Shown here in pieces: positions 1-6,228 of a stretch of DNA of 64,000 nt (position 1 is its first letter; each line of letters begins with the position of its first letter). A program made the position numbers and the translations under genes. The stretch is from positions 89,654-153,653 of the forward strand of contig JAGXFN010000015.1 of NCBI GenBank assembly GCA_024637195.1, read 5' to 3'. The DNA is from Arcobacter sp. Lineage in GTDB: Bacteria; Campylobacterota; Campylobacteria; Campylobacterales; Sulfurimonadaceae. The notes beneath the pieces were generated by a model that saw nothing but the letters and a program-made list of their open reading frames with translations, ran no database searches and was not told the DNA's origin.

Positions 1-701
1 CCCTTTGTCCTGGTCCGCCTGATGTGGATGAAACCGTCATCCTTGAAGTCACCGATCTGCAGTCCCAATATCTCGCTGACGCGCATACCTGTGTTAAATG
101 CGATCATCAGGTACGGTACCATCACACCGGTGGCCGCATCCATGATCTTTGTGACTTCATCGCGTAAGAAGTACTGCACATCTTTTCTGACGTCCTGCTT
201 GAGCTTGATGCTTAGTGCCGGATTGAAGCTTATCACACCGTCATCAACGGCAAGCTCGAACACCTCTTTGATGCAGCTCTTGTATGCGCCTTTTGATTTA
301 GACAGCATATCAAGTGAATTAAGATACTGTTTTACTTCCAGCCGGGTGATCGAATCGATCTCGCGTCCTTTGAAGTGCTCTATCGCTCTGAGCCAGTAGC
401 CTTTCTTCAGATGGTACGTCTTGTTGCTGTCTCTGTGTTCTAAAAATATACGGCCGTAGTGATCAAATGTCTTAGGCTTTTTCTTGTATATCTCACCTGT
501 AGCGATCTTCATGTCAAGTTTTGGAATGATCTGTTCGGTAACTATTTTTATATTTTGAGGAGTGTTTTTCAGCTTCGCAGATTTCAGGAATCTCTTTCCC
601 TCAACGTAGTAGCTAAGCCAGATAGTCTTTCCTCTGATATAGTAGCTAGTCATCTTCTTGGTACTCCTTTTGGGAGTAACAGTCTTACTGTGCGTTGACA
701 T
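1..701 (-). CDS. int: Phage tyrosine recombinase (integrase), C-terminus beyond window edge
   Basis: Translating the minus strand from the ATG at 699-701 gives about 233 residues with no stop before the window edge. It has an N-terminal SAM-like core-binding region and then the start of the catalytic domain, with the box I arginine in the motif TGMRVSEILGL near residue 205. The rest of the catalytic domain (HxxR, catalytic Tyr) lies left of position 1. A good ribosome site (AAGGTG, 5 bases before ATG) supports the start. It sits at the outer end of the prophage next to an excisionase-like gene, the usual place for an integrase that makes attL and attR. A forward ORF at 22-399 is only its antisense shadow. 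Confidence 0.9.
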   Translation of the reverse strand, partial: MSTHSKTVTPKRSTKKMTSYYIRGKTIWLSYYVEGKRFLKSAKLKNTPQNIKIVTEQIIPKLDMKIATGEIYKKKPKTFDHYGRIFLEHRDSNKTYHLKKGYWLRAIEHFKGREIDSITRLEVKQYLNSLDMLSKSKGAYKSCIKEVFELAVDDGVISFNPALSIKLKQDVRKDVQYFLRDEVTKIMDAATGVMVPYLMIAFNTGMRVSEILGLQIGDFKDDGFIHIRRTRTK

Positions 702-763
702 AATAGCACCTTTTTATTTAAGTGATTTGGTATGGGTGAGTTGATTTAGGAAGGGGGTTGTAG

Positions 764-982
764 TTAAGAGACGAGGAATGCATCTAGATCGAAGTCGACG
801 TTATCGTCCCCGGCTGATACTTTTTCTATCTTTGCATAGAACTCATCAGGGTCTACGAACACCCTGGTGAACCCTGGCTTTTTATATTTTGTGAGCTCCC
901 CATTTTTAAGCATAGCTTGAATAGAGGATGGGTCAATGCCGACATCTTCGGCGAGTTTTTGTATGGTCTGAACTCTATTCAT
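764..982 (-). CDS. Small helix-turn-helix, excisionase-like protein
   Basis: 72 residues. The N-terminal half reads like a MerR/excisionase-type DNA-binding helix-turn-helix (RVQTIQKLAEDVGIDPSS followed by a wing, GFTRVFVDPDEF), and the C-terminus is acidic. I start at the ATG at 982, with AAGGA 6 bases upstream, rather than at an in-frame TTG 15 bases earlier. It lies just upstream of, and co-directional with, the integrase, as recombination directionality factors usually do. The excisionase role is inferred from position and fold pattern only. Confidence 0.6.
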   Translation of the reverse strand: MNRVQTIQKLAEDVGIDPSSIQAMLKNGELTKYKKPGFTRVFVDPDEFYAKIEKVSAGDDNVDFDLDAFLVS

Positions 983-1015
983 GGGTGTTCCTTTCAAGGG
1001 ATTAGTATAATAAGG

Positions 1016-1615
1016 TTAATGGCAAATATGCTTTAAGATATCAGATGCTTTGTCAACATGGTCAACAGCTCTTTGGATATCTTTACATTGTTTTTTACAT
1101 GGGTTTAGTTTCTGCTTGGCAACAACTGCTTTACCAAGTTCTATTAAGTAGATTTCTTCAATAGAGTAGGGTCGTTGAATACGTTGTTGGTCTAGACGAT
1201 ATTCCAGAGTTTTAACTTTCCAACGAAGTGTCTCAAGTTCGCCTTTCATTTCGATCTGCTTGTTCTTGTAGCGAGTGTTGGCTGCTTTTATTGAAGAGTT
1301 CTTTCGTGGATTTACTATGTAGTCTTCAGCCCAGTCTCTGAACTTCTTAGCTTGTTCTGATTTTATGAAGAAGCCTAAGCGGACTATGCCTTTTTTAGTC
1401 CAAAAGATAATCTTTTGCTTGCCGCCCTTGGTCTGAACTTCTAGTCGAACCCAATGTTTTCCTTCTTCAAGTTCATCTTTATGGTCGTTCTTATGTGTAG
1501 CGAGGGTGTGAGGTTTTATCCCATATCCTAAAGCAACTTCTTTATTTGATAATAAAAACTCATGTTCTTGGTTTTCAACTAAGTGTAAGTTATGGTCTTG
1601 GAAAATGATACTCAT
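1016..1615 (-). CDS. BRO-N/antirepressor-like phage regulatory protein
   Basis: 199 residues. The N-terminal ~100 residues resemble phage regulatory proteins of the BRO-N/Rha/KilA-associated kind: a motif with SNKEVALGYGIKPHTL, a basic beta strand, and WTKKGIVRLGFFIKSEQAKKFRDW. That last part corresponds to the typical 'G..RL..ft.s..A..Fr.w' pattern of these domains. A coiled-coil-like region follows (about 105-145). Such proteins act as DNA-binding antirepressors or late regulators in temperate phages. The gene has its own promoter and palindromes directly upstream (1634-1715) and a ribosome site AGGGGA 5 bases before ATG, so autoregulation is plausible. The exact target is unknown. Confidence 0.6.
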   Translation of the reverse strand: MSIIFQDHNLHLVENQEHEFLLSNKEVALGYGIKPHTLATHKNDHKDELEEGKHWVRLEVQTKGGKQKIIFWTKKGIVRLGFFIKSEQAKKFRDWAEDYIVNPRKNSSIKAANTRYKNKQIEMKGELETLRWKVKTLEYRLDQQRIQRPYSIEEIYLIELGKAVVAKQKLNPCKKQCKDIQRAVDHVDKASDILKHICH

Positions 1616-1633
1616 GCTAATCCCCTATGCTAA

Positions 1634-1715
1634 TTAATATACGATAATTCGTATTAATAATGGGATTATATAAGAATTTTCATACTATGTCAAGTAATTA
1701 ATAAGAATATTCATA
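1634..1715 (-). promoter_or_regulatory. Promoter and operator-like repeats of the BRO-N gene
   Basis: On the minus strand a TATAAT box lies at 1665-1670. Immediately downstream is an imperfect palindrome (TTAATAtACGA at 1634-1644 against TCGTATTAA at 1649-1657) at the expected transcription start. Upstream are two 14-base direct repeats, TAAGAATTTTCATA (1671-1684) and TAAGAATATTCATA (1702-1715), 31 bp apart with one mismatch, each partly self-complementary. This looks like a regulator-bound promoter; which protein binds is not visible. Confidence 0.5.
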
Positions 1716-1749
1716 AAATAAATATACTTTAATTCAGATAATCTAATTA

Positions 1750-1776
1750 AAGGGTATCGGTAATTCTGATACCCTT
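1750..1776 (-). terminator. Stem-loop at the end of the DUF6166 operon
   Basis: A 9-bp perfect stem AAGGGTATC/GATACCCTT with a 9-base loop overlaps the stop codon of the leftward DUF6166 gene and is followed by a short, broken T-rich tail on the minus strand. It probably ends the 3542-1775 transcript before the BRO-N promoter. Confidence 0.55.
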
Positions 1777-2359
1777 ATAGTTCACTAGCTATTTTGTAAG
1801 CTTCTTTAAAAACATAAAGTTTTTGTTTCAACTCTTTATTTTCAATAAGAAGCTTCAATGCAAGTTCGGTCATCTTAGGGATATTTCCTTTAGCCCAGTC
1901 AGATACAGATGCTGGGCTAACTTCCAATTTCTCAGCTAACTCTTTTTGAGTTATTCCAAGTTCTTTGCATGTAGCTTTTACGATATTTTGTTCTTCAATT
2001 TTATTTAGTAAGTATTTAGCCTGATCTTTCAATTCCTTAGTTTGTTTGACAGCTCCTTCTAGATAATCTCTATACCCATGCTCAGATAACCAGTGTAGTA
2101 CCTCGTCTTCTGCGATAATCCAATTTTTATCTTCAAGTAGATTCGCGATTACTTCATCTCGATAATCTATAACAACGGATCCTTGTAAATTTTCAAAACC
2201 AATTGCCTTACCTAATATAATCCATGCAAGACGTCTTGAGCCTTCTCCTTTGTATCCCCATCCCAAAGTAGTACTTGATTCTAGAAGTTCGCCATTACAA
2301 GTTACAACGGGGTCTTTACCTTCAGTAATAGAACCTTTAAAAACTTTTATATCTTTCAT
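1775..2359 (-). CDS. DUF6166 domain plus XRE-type helix-turn-helix protein
   Basis: 194 residues in two parts. Residues ~25-95 match the phage/plasmid DUF6166 pattern (TLGWGYKGEGSRRLAW ... EVLHWLSEHG), function unknown. Residues ~130-165 form an XRE-type helix-turn-helix (GITQKELAEKLEVSPASVSDW). A leucine-rich C-terminal helix could dimerise. The start overlaps the stop of the upstream nuclease gene (TAATG), so the two are translationally coupled. A DNA-binding role is likely; the fused arrangement is unusual and its target is unknown. Confidence 0.65.
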   Translation of the reverse strand: MKDIKVFKGSITEGKDPVVTCNGELLESSTTLGWGYKGEGSRRLAWIILGKAIGFENLQGSVVIDYRDEVIANLLEDKNWIIAEDEVLHWLSEHGYRDYLEGAVKQTKELKDQAKYLLNKIEEQNIVKATCKELGITQKELAEKLEVSPASVSDWAKGNIPKMTELALKLLIENKELKQKLYVFKEAYKIASEL

Positions 2360-2814
2360 TATTTACACCAATCCTTTGTTTTAGTTCCACCGTCATAACT
2401 GACAGCAAGCTGTGAGTTGATAAGCTTAGAAGCCAAGCTCTCATTATCAATATATACATCAGCTACGATACGAAAGTATTTACCACGCTTCATGTTGCGA
2501 AGCTCAATTTTCTTTCCAGCACGCAGAGCTGCTACAGTTATCTGCTTTGCTTTACGAGCTAAGTCTTTTTCTTGTTGGCACTTGCCTCTCATCTCAGGAG
2601 TATCAATACCGTTTACCCTAATTCCTATTCGATAACCCAAGAGATCTGGATAGTCTTTAATATTTACTCTGAAGGTATCACCATCATAGATGCTTGTTAT
2701 CTCCGATACAAGAGCTATCCCATAGTTTTTGTTGGCTAATGATTCAGCATGACAAAAGGAGGTAACTAGGATGACTAAAATTAATATAACACGGATTTGT
2801 AAAATAATCTTCAT
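2359..2814 (-). CDS. Secreted thermonuclease (SNase-like)
   Basis: 151 residues from the ATG at 2814, chosen because GAAGG sits 7 bases upstream; an ATG 15 bases earlier has no ribosome site. It has a hydrophobic signal peptide ending near TSFCHA. The mature part has the staphylococcal nuclease fold: the YDGDTFRV metal/active-site loop, VNGIDTPEMRGKC, and a basic segment with an arginine pair near GKYFRIVADVYI. The expected product is an exported, calcium-dependent nuclease degrading DNA or RNA. It is prophage cargo in an operon with a membrane protein upstream and the DUF6166/HTH gene downstream, and could serve nutrition or exclusion of incoming DNA. Confidence 0.75.
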   Translation of the reverse strand: MKIILQIRVILILVILVTSFCHAESLANKNYGIALVSEITSIYDGDTFRVNIKDYPDLLGYRIGIRVNGIDTPEMRGKCQQEKDLARKAKQITVAALRAGKKIELRNMKRGKYFRIVADVYIDNESLASKLINSQLAVSYDGGTKTKDWCK

Positions 2815-2834
2815 ATCATTTACCTTCATTAGAT

Positions 2835-3542
2835 TTATTGTTTAAAATCCATTTTGTATTCTTTATTTATATATGTGAACAAATCAATCGCTCCATCTTT
2901 TGTTTGTTCCATATAGTTCATTACTTTATCTGCTTCATTCGTGTTAAGATGCTTTCGCCCTTTATATTTGAATAATTCAAGTAATATCCCCGTCATTGGA
3001 CGTTTCATCTCTGATACCTTCTTGTACAACTCTTTATAAAGGTTTGATGTTATGTTTGGGTTGTTAAGCTCAGCATGTTTTTTTTCAATAAGTTCGTATA
3101 GGGGGTCCAGATAATTATTAAGGTTACTTTTTTGAACTTCTAGAATAATAGAGGCAACCTCATTTGCTTGATCATGGAGATATAATATATTTCTTCTAAG
3201 TGCGGTCTTTGTTTCTTCTTCTTTATGGCTTTGTGCTTGCTTGATTGATTTTATCATAGCAATAGAAGCCATGAATGCAGAAATTAATATAGCAAAGGCT
3301 GAGAACAATGCAATTCTACTCGTCGGAACATTCGCAATTAGAAGGAGTATTATTAATATTGTAAAAGCTCCAATACCCCACAACATAATTAAGGACATTG
3401 TGGTCAAGTCTTTATTTTTGAAAGCTGTTTTAATAAAATCAATTTGCATAGTGTGAACATCTTTGTAGTATTCAGATATGTTCTGTAATATGTAATGGAG
3501 TGAAAGAAGAATGGCACAAATGATTATTAATTGTAAAATCAT
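2835..3542 (-). CDS. Membrane protein of unknown function
   Basis: 235 residues with an N-terminal membrane segment (1-18), two more at about 50-75 and 78-98, then a ~135-residue hydrophilic, helix-rich cytoplasmic tail with coiled-coil character. I do not recognise a family. AAGGAC precedes the ATG. It is first in an operon with the secreted nuclease and the DUF6166/HTH protein. Its AT-rich base composition differs from the structural genes, which suggests cargo acquired separately. Confidence 0.6.
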   Translation of the reverse strand: MILQLIIICAILLSLHYILQNISEYYKDVHTMQIDFIKTAFKNKDLTTMSLIMLWGIGAFTILIILLLIANVPTSRIALFSAFAILISAFMASIAMIKSIKQAQSHKEEETKTALRRNILYLHDQANEVASIILEVQKSNLNNYLDPLYELIEKKHAELNNPNITSNLYKELYKKVSEMKRPMTGILLELFKYKGRKHLNTNEADKVMNYMEQTKDGAIDLFTYINKEYKMDFKQ

Positions 3543-3630
3543 AATAGTCCTTGGTTTGAATTTCTTATATATATGTAAAAAATATAATTTAAAATTAAAC
3601 TAAATTATATTAAATTATTTTAAAATAGTA

Positions 3631-3689
3631 CACACAATTTTCGTTTAAATCATAAGTTTGTGTGCATTCTTCGTTTAAATCACAAGTTT
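3631..3689. repeat. Twenty-base direct repeats in the AT-rich spacer downstream of the small-gene cluster
   Basis: Two 20-base copies, TTCGTTTAAATCATAAGTTT (3640-3659) and TTCGTTTAAATCACAAGTTT (3670-3689), differ at one base and are spaced 30 bp start to start. The first copy lies inside an inverted repeat CACACAA/TTGTGTG (3631 to 3664). The surrounding 3543-3706 region is very AT-rich and has no gene I can support. This could be a regulator-binding tandem site, an iteron-like site or the upstream control of the 3542 operon. Confidence 0.5.
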
Positions 3690-3706
3690 TCGTAGTCTTT
3701 CAGTAA

Positions 3707-3865
3707 TTATCCAACTTGCTGCGCGATATAATCCAAGTCACTGTCTTCAATATAGTTGCACCCTTTTTCAAGCCCTATCAGGTACCACTCATTGGTTTTA
3801 TCATCCCATTGCCCTAAGGTCATCTCACCAAGGTATTGGACCCAGTAAAAGCCTGGCCTTCTCAT
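3707..3865 (-). CDS. Small hypothetical phage protein (52 aa)
   Basis: Reads MRRPGFYWVQYLGEMTLGQW and on to a TAA at 3707. It overlaps the upstream gene by ATGA, the same coupling used throughout this leftward cluster, which supports it being translated. The aromatic-rich sequence resembles small phage proteins of the 'gYwv.yl.e...aqyd...w.l.g' kind. It is the last gene of the 5804-3707 cluster. Function unknown. Confidence 0.6.
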   Translation of the reverse strand: MRRPGFYWVQYLGEMTLGQWDDKTNEWYLIGLEKGCNYIEDSDLDYIAQQVG

Positions 3866-4116
3866 GCTATTCTCTTTTGTATTCCAAGCAAGAAGTCCTT
3901 GATCAGATAAAGCTGCTCGTTCATCTTGTCTCCCATCTGGTTTTTAGTGTAGATCAAGAGTCTTGTATCTATCGCCATAAGGATATCATCAACGTAATAG
4001 CCGTTTGAGTTCTTTGTCTTCTCAAGACCGTATTTTTTGAGCCTTGAAAACTTGCTGTGAAGCTGCTGGCTTTTTATGTTCAGCTTTTTGCTCAAGTCAT
4101 TGATATATACGATCAC
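3862..4116 (-). CDS. Small hypothetical phage protein, GTG start (84 aa)
   Basis: 84 residues starting at a GTG that overlaps the previous stop (GTGA). The N-terminus looks like a helix-turn-helix (INDLSKKLNIKSQQLHSKFSRL) that could bind DNA. It is coupled on both sides by 4-base overlaps. No family recognised. Confidence 0.6.
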   Translation of the reverse strand: MIVYINDLSKKLNIKSQQLHSKFSRLKKYGLEKTKNSNGYYVDDILMAIDTRLLIYTKNQMGDKMNEQLYLIKDFLLGIQKRIA

Positions 4117-4229
4117 GATGCATCCTTTTGCTTAAGCAGCTCTCTGATCTCTTTGTCCGTGTAGGGCTTTCCGTTGATCAGGACGGTATCTACCTGGCCA
4201 ATGGCTCGGCCTTTGAAGAAGCCGGTCAT
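4113..4229 (-). CDS. Tiny hypothetical phage protein (38 aa)
   Basis: Reads MTGFFKGRAIGQVDTVLING and on. The start overlaps the preceding stop (ATGA) and the stop overlaps the following GTG. The tight double overlap is the main evidence for expression. The C-terminal part (PYTDKEIRELLKQ) is a short amphipathic helix. Function unknown. Confidence 0.5.
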   Translation of the reverse strand: MTGFFKGRAIGQVDTVLINGKPYTDKEIRELLKQKDAS

Positions 4230-4486
4230 TTTATGTATCCCATTTTTTTGGCAGCGTTGATGTTTCTTGGATCTACGGTCTTATGTGCCATCGGCAGCAC
4301 CAGGGAAAAGGACTCTTTAAAAGTCTCTTTGTCGAGCGCCCTGGGAGTATTGTTTTCGTCGTGGAAGTAGACGATGGGCAGTTCTTGGGTGTAGTCGGTG
4401 CGGTCTACCCAGACGGTGTTGCCCTTTTGGTTTATGAAAGGGTGGGCGGTCAGGCATGCGGTTTCGAATTCTAATTCGCTTATCAT
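4226..4486 (-). CDS. Small hypothetical phage protein (86 aa)
   Basis: 86 residues, soluble, with no recognised domain. An AAGGAAAC site lies before the ATG at 4486 and a 4-base overlap joins it to the next gene. The forward ORFs over this stretch (4128-4370, 4283-4474) are shadows. Confidence 0.6.
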   Translation of the reverse strand: MISELEFETACLTAHPFINQKGNTVWVDRTDYTQELPIVYFHDENNTPRALDKETFKESFSLVLPMAHKTVDPRNINAAKKMGYIK

Positions 4487-4499
4487 GCTGTTTCCTTTT

Positions 4500-4670
4500 T
4501 TAATAGCTTGAAGAGATGTCGGAAGTGTCCCCGTTCTCTACCATGGCCTGGTCACGCCCACGTCCGTACTTCTTGTTGAGCTTGTCAACGGCTTCTTCTT
4601 TTACTTCCGGGAGTGCGAGTGAGACCTGTATGTTTACGAGTTCTTTTTCATAGTTGTCCATGCTCATCAT
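4500..4670 (-). CDS. Small hypothetical phage protein (56 aa)
   Basis: Begins MMSMDNYEKELVNIQ, with ATGA overlap to the upstream gene's stop at 4667-4669. The longer frame extending to 5024 is out of register with the upstream real gene and its extra N-terminus looks like a shadow (Arg/His/Pro-rich). The sequence is acidic and probably helical. Function unknown. Confidence 0.55.
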   Translation of the reverse strand: MMSMDNYEKELVNIQVSLALPEVKEEAVDKLNKKYGRGRDQAMVENGDTSDISSSY

Positions 4671-5044
4671 GAAGCCTTTATCGCGTGGAAGAGCTCTTCG
4701 GCGTTGAAATTGTTCTGCTCTGTGTAGGCCTTTATCGCATCTGCTTTTGCCATCTCGCAGAGGGCTATGAGCTGGCCTTTGGTGATGTTGATCGGCTCGT
4801 TGTCCTTGATGGAGTTGAACTGTTTTTGCAGTTTGGTTTTTTCTGACATGGGTTTTTCCTTTTTGGTTATGCCGAGCTGGTGCCAGACTGTGTTTAGTTT
4901 TTGGGTGTAGTAGGCGGCGGCTTCGGCTTTTGGCATTCGCTGGGGGATGCCTGTCGGTACTGCGTTCTCGAAGTGGAACAGCCGGCTGGACTCGGCATAG
5001 ACTTCTTGCTTTTTCTCGAACCACACCTCGCCGTGCGTGCTCAT
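4667..5044 (-). CDS. Hypothetical phage protein (125 aa) with possible internal start
   Basis: From the ATG at 5044 (weak GAGAAG upstream) the product begins MSTHGEVWFEKKQEVYAESS. An in-frame ATG at 4850 (MSEKTKLQKQ) has a better ribosome site (AAGGAA), so a second 60-residue product from the C-terminal half is possible. The upstream extension to 5101 has no ribosome site and runs over the previous gene. No family recognised; helical and charged. Confidence 0.5.
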   Translation of the reverse strand: MSTHGEVWFEKKQEVYAESSRLFHFENAVPTGIPQRMPKAEAAAYYTQKLNTVWHQLGITKKEKPMSEKTKLQKQFNSIKDNEPINITKGQLIALCEMAKADAIKAYTEQNNFNAEELFHAIKAS

Positions 5045-5075
5045 GGCAGCGCCGCTTCTCTGCGGGCGGTCACTG

Positions 5076-5243
5076 TCAGTTTTTGTGCATGTAGAAGTCA
5101 TCGATCACGTAGTCGTCGCGGTTGGTGTAGTCTTCTTTTCGTTTTTTGGCGTAGTATTTTACGACCAAGGCGACGAAGATCAGGGCGAGGCACAGGAGGA
5201 ATACACCCCATCTAAACATGTCCAGCGTTATAAAGTCAGTCAT
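5076..5243 (-). CDS. Small single-span membrane protein (55 aa)
   Basis: One strong transmembrane helix (GVFLLCLALIFVALVVKYY, residues ~13-31) followed by a basic then acidic cytoplasmic tail. It begins just before the upstream stop (overlap of 8 bases). It resembles small phage or host inner-membrane proteins in topology only; function unknown. Confidence 0.6.
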   Translation of the reverse strand: MTDFITLDMFRWGVFLLCLALIFVALVVKYYAKKRKEDYTNRDDYVIDDFYMHKN

Positions 5244-5388
5244 TTTTTATCCCTATGCGGCTTTTGAAGAGGGCCAGCTGCTTGACGGCGTCGGCTATCT
5301 TGATGGGTCTGTGCTCGGGCGCGGACAACTTGAGGCGAAGGAACTCATGCTCGAGTTCGGCGGTCGATCTTGCTATAGCACGTACCAT
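5236..5388 (-). CDS. Small hypothetical phage protein (50 aa)
   Basis: Reads MVRAIARSTAELEHEFLRLK and on, largely helical. It overlaps the upstream ORF by 16 bases and the downstream membrane protein gene by 8. Supported mainly by the packed co-directional arrangement. Confidence 0.5.
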   Translation of the reverse strand: MVRAIARSTAELEHEFLRLKLSAPEHRPIKIADAVKQLALFKSRIGIKND

Positions 5389-5507
5389 CCTGACCCCCTG
5401 TGCAGAAGGTCTTCTGTGATGTCGGTCTTACATGGTTTAAACAAGATCCTGAACTTTTTGCGCATGGTCGAGGGGGCGAAGGCCCGGCGTTTCCTTTTTG
5501 TGTACAT
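5373..5507 (-). CDS. Small basic phage protein (44 aa)
   Basis: Starts at 5507 with a good AAGGAA site 5 bases upstream. The very basic N-terminus (MYTKRKRRAFAPSTMRKKF) suggests nucleic-acid binding. It overlaps the 5437-5589 ORF by about 70 bases in another frame; the stronger ribosome site favours this one being expressed. Confidence 0.5.
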   Translation of the reverse strand: MYTKRKRRAFAPSTMRKKFRILFKPCKTDITEDLLHRGSGWYVL

Positions 5508-5589
5508 AGGCTTTCCTTGATATGAATATTGACTGGCTCGTGACGTTCGGGGCCTCGTCGAGCAGGCCGCGTTTAAGAGGCTTTTTCAT
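5437..5589 (-). CDS. Possible small phage protein (50 aa), overlapped out of frame
   Basis: Starts MKKPLKRGLLDEAPNVTSQS with ATGA coupling to the preceding gene. Its C-terminal half shares DNA with the 5373-5507 ORF, so one of the two may be fortuitous. No family recognised. Confidence 0.4.
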   Translation of the reverse strand: MKKPLKRGLLDEAPNVTSQSIFISRKAYVHKKETPGLRPLDHAQKVQDLV

Positions 5590-5804
5590 CTGTCTGTCAG
5601 AAAGGAGCACAGACGTCTTTTAATATCTTTTCCGTCCTCATTCTCATACAGAGAGGTCGAAAAAGATGGTGCCTTGTCCTTTGCCCACCCCCCTTCAAAT
5701 ACTTGGATGCTAATAGCATCTACATGACCTGAAAAATCGCATATGACATGATGATCGGTAATGTCGTTTATCAGCTTACATAGTGCGAACAGTTCTAAAA
5801 ACAT
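5586..5804 (-). CDS. Small hypothetical phage protein (72 aa)
   Basis: I start at the ATG at 5804 (MFLELFALCKLINDITDHHV), which has AAAGGAG upstream. An in-frame ATG 33 bases earlier lacks a ribosome site. It is the first well-supported gene of the leftward cluster of coupled genes. Function unknown. Confidence 0.55.
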   Translation of the reverse strand: MFLELFALCKLINDITDHHVICDFSGHVDAISIQVFEGGWAKDKAPSFSTSLYENEDGKDIKRRLCSFLTDR

Positions 5805-5843
5805 CGGCTCTCCTTTTCTTTGTGATATACTTTTCATCTACTT

Positions 5844-5915
5844 TTACAAAATCTGTTCGGCGAGCTGCTCTAGCAGCTCTTCGAACTTATCCCATTTGTT
5901 TTTTATGTATTTCAT
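5844..5915 (-). CDS. Possible 23-residue peptide
   Basis: MKYIKNKWDKFEELLEQLAE and on, amphipathic helix, preceded by GGGAAAAAG. It is too short to be sure. Two even shorter leftward frames lie between it and the tRNA (5916-6060), where I see no other gene. Confidence 0.25.
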   Translation of the reverse strand: MKYIKNKWDKFEELLEQLAEQIL

Positions 5916-6060
5916 CTTTTTCCCGTTAAACGTTTTATGAAATACCTGTTGGTATCTCAACAAAAAGTTTCAGATCATACTTCGCTTTCATAACGCCGCC
6001 AGATGAGTAAAGGAAGCTTGCGATAGGTATGGTCTCTTTTTCATAGGGAGAATGTTAGGG

Positions 6061-6134
6061 TGGGGACTGCAGGATTCGAACCTGCGACCTTAGATGTACA
6101 AAATCTACGCTCTGACCAACTGAGCTAAGCCCCC
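6061..6134 (-). tRNA. tRNA-Thr (anticodon UGU)
   Basis: The minus strand folds into a full cloverleaf: 7-bp acceptor (GGGGGCT/AGTCCCC with one G-U), D arm GCTC/GAGC, anticodon stem TAGAT/ATCTA with loop TTTGTAC (anticodon UGU at 34-36), variable AGGTC, and T arm GCAGG-TTCGAAT-CCTGC. CCA is not encoded. It lies inside the prophage, 35 kb from the nearest host gene on the right and co-directional with the leftward early genes, so it is probably phage-carried. I see no second copy of its 3' end in the window that would mark an att site. Confidence 0.92.
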
Positions 6135-6167
6135 GTTAAATTATTATTTACGGTGGAACCCTTCTGC

Positions 6168-6173
6168 TATAAT
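6168..6173 (+). promoter_or_regulatory. -10 box for the 6229 gene
   Basis: TATAAT in CTGCTATAATGATG, about 55 bases before the 6229 start and divergent from the tRNA. No clear -35, as is common in this phylum. Confidence 0.5.
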
Positions 6174-6228
6174 GATGTTGACAAACCAAAACAAAAGGGC
6201 TCCATAATAAACATGTGGAGAAGTGAAT

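Noticed and set aside
22..698. Forward ORFs over the integrase region
   Set aside because: They are antisense to a clear tyrosine recombinase frame on the minus strand with a ribosome site and catalytic arginine motif.
3640..3689. CRISPR-like repeat pair
   Set aside because: Only two short repeats with a 10-base gap and no cas genes nearby.
4500..5024. A 174-codon leftward frame as one protein
   Set aside because: Its first two thirds run out of frame through the 4667-5044 gene and have Arg/His/Pro-rich shadow composition; only the last 56 codons, with an ATGA-coupled start, look real.
6061..6134. tRNA-Thr as the prophage attachment site
   Set aside because: The integrase is 5 kb away at the other side of the early genes, phage structural genes continue to 36.4 kb, and no second tRNA 3' end is seen in the window.
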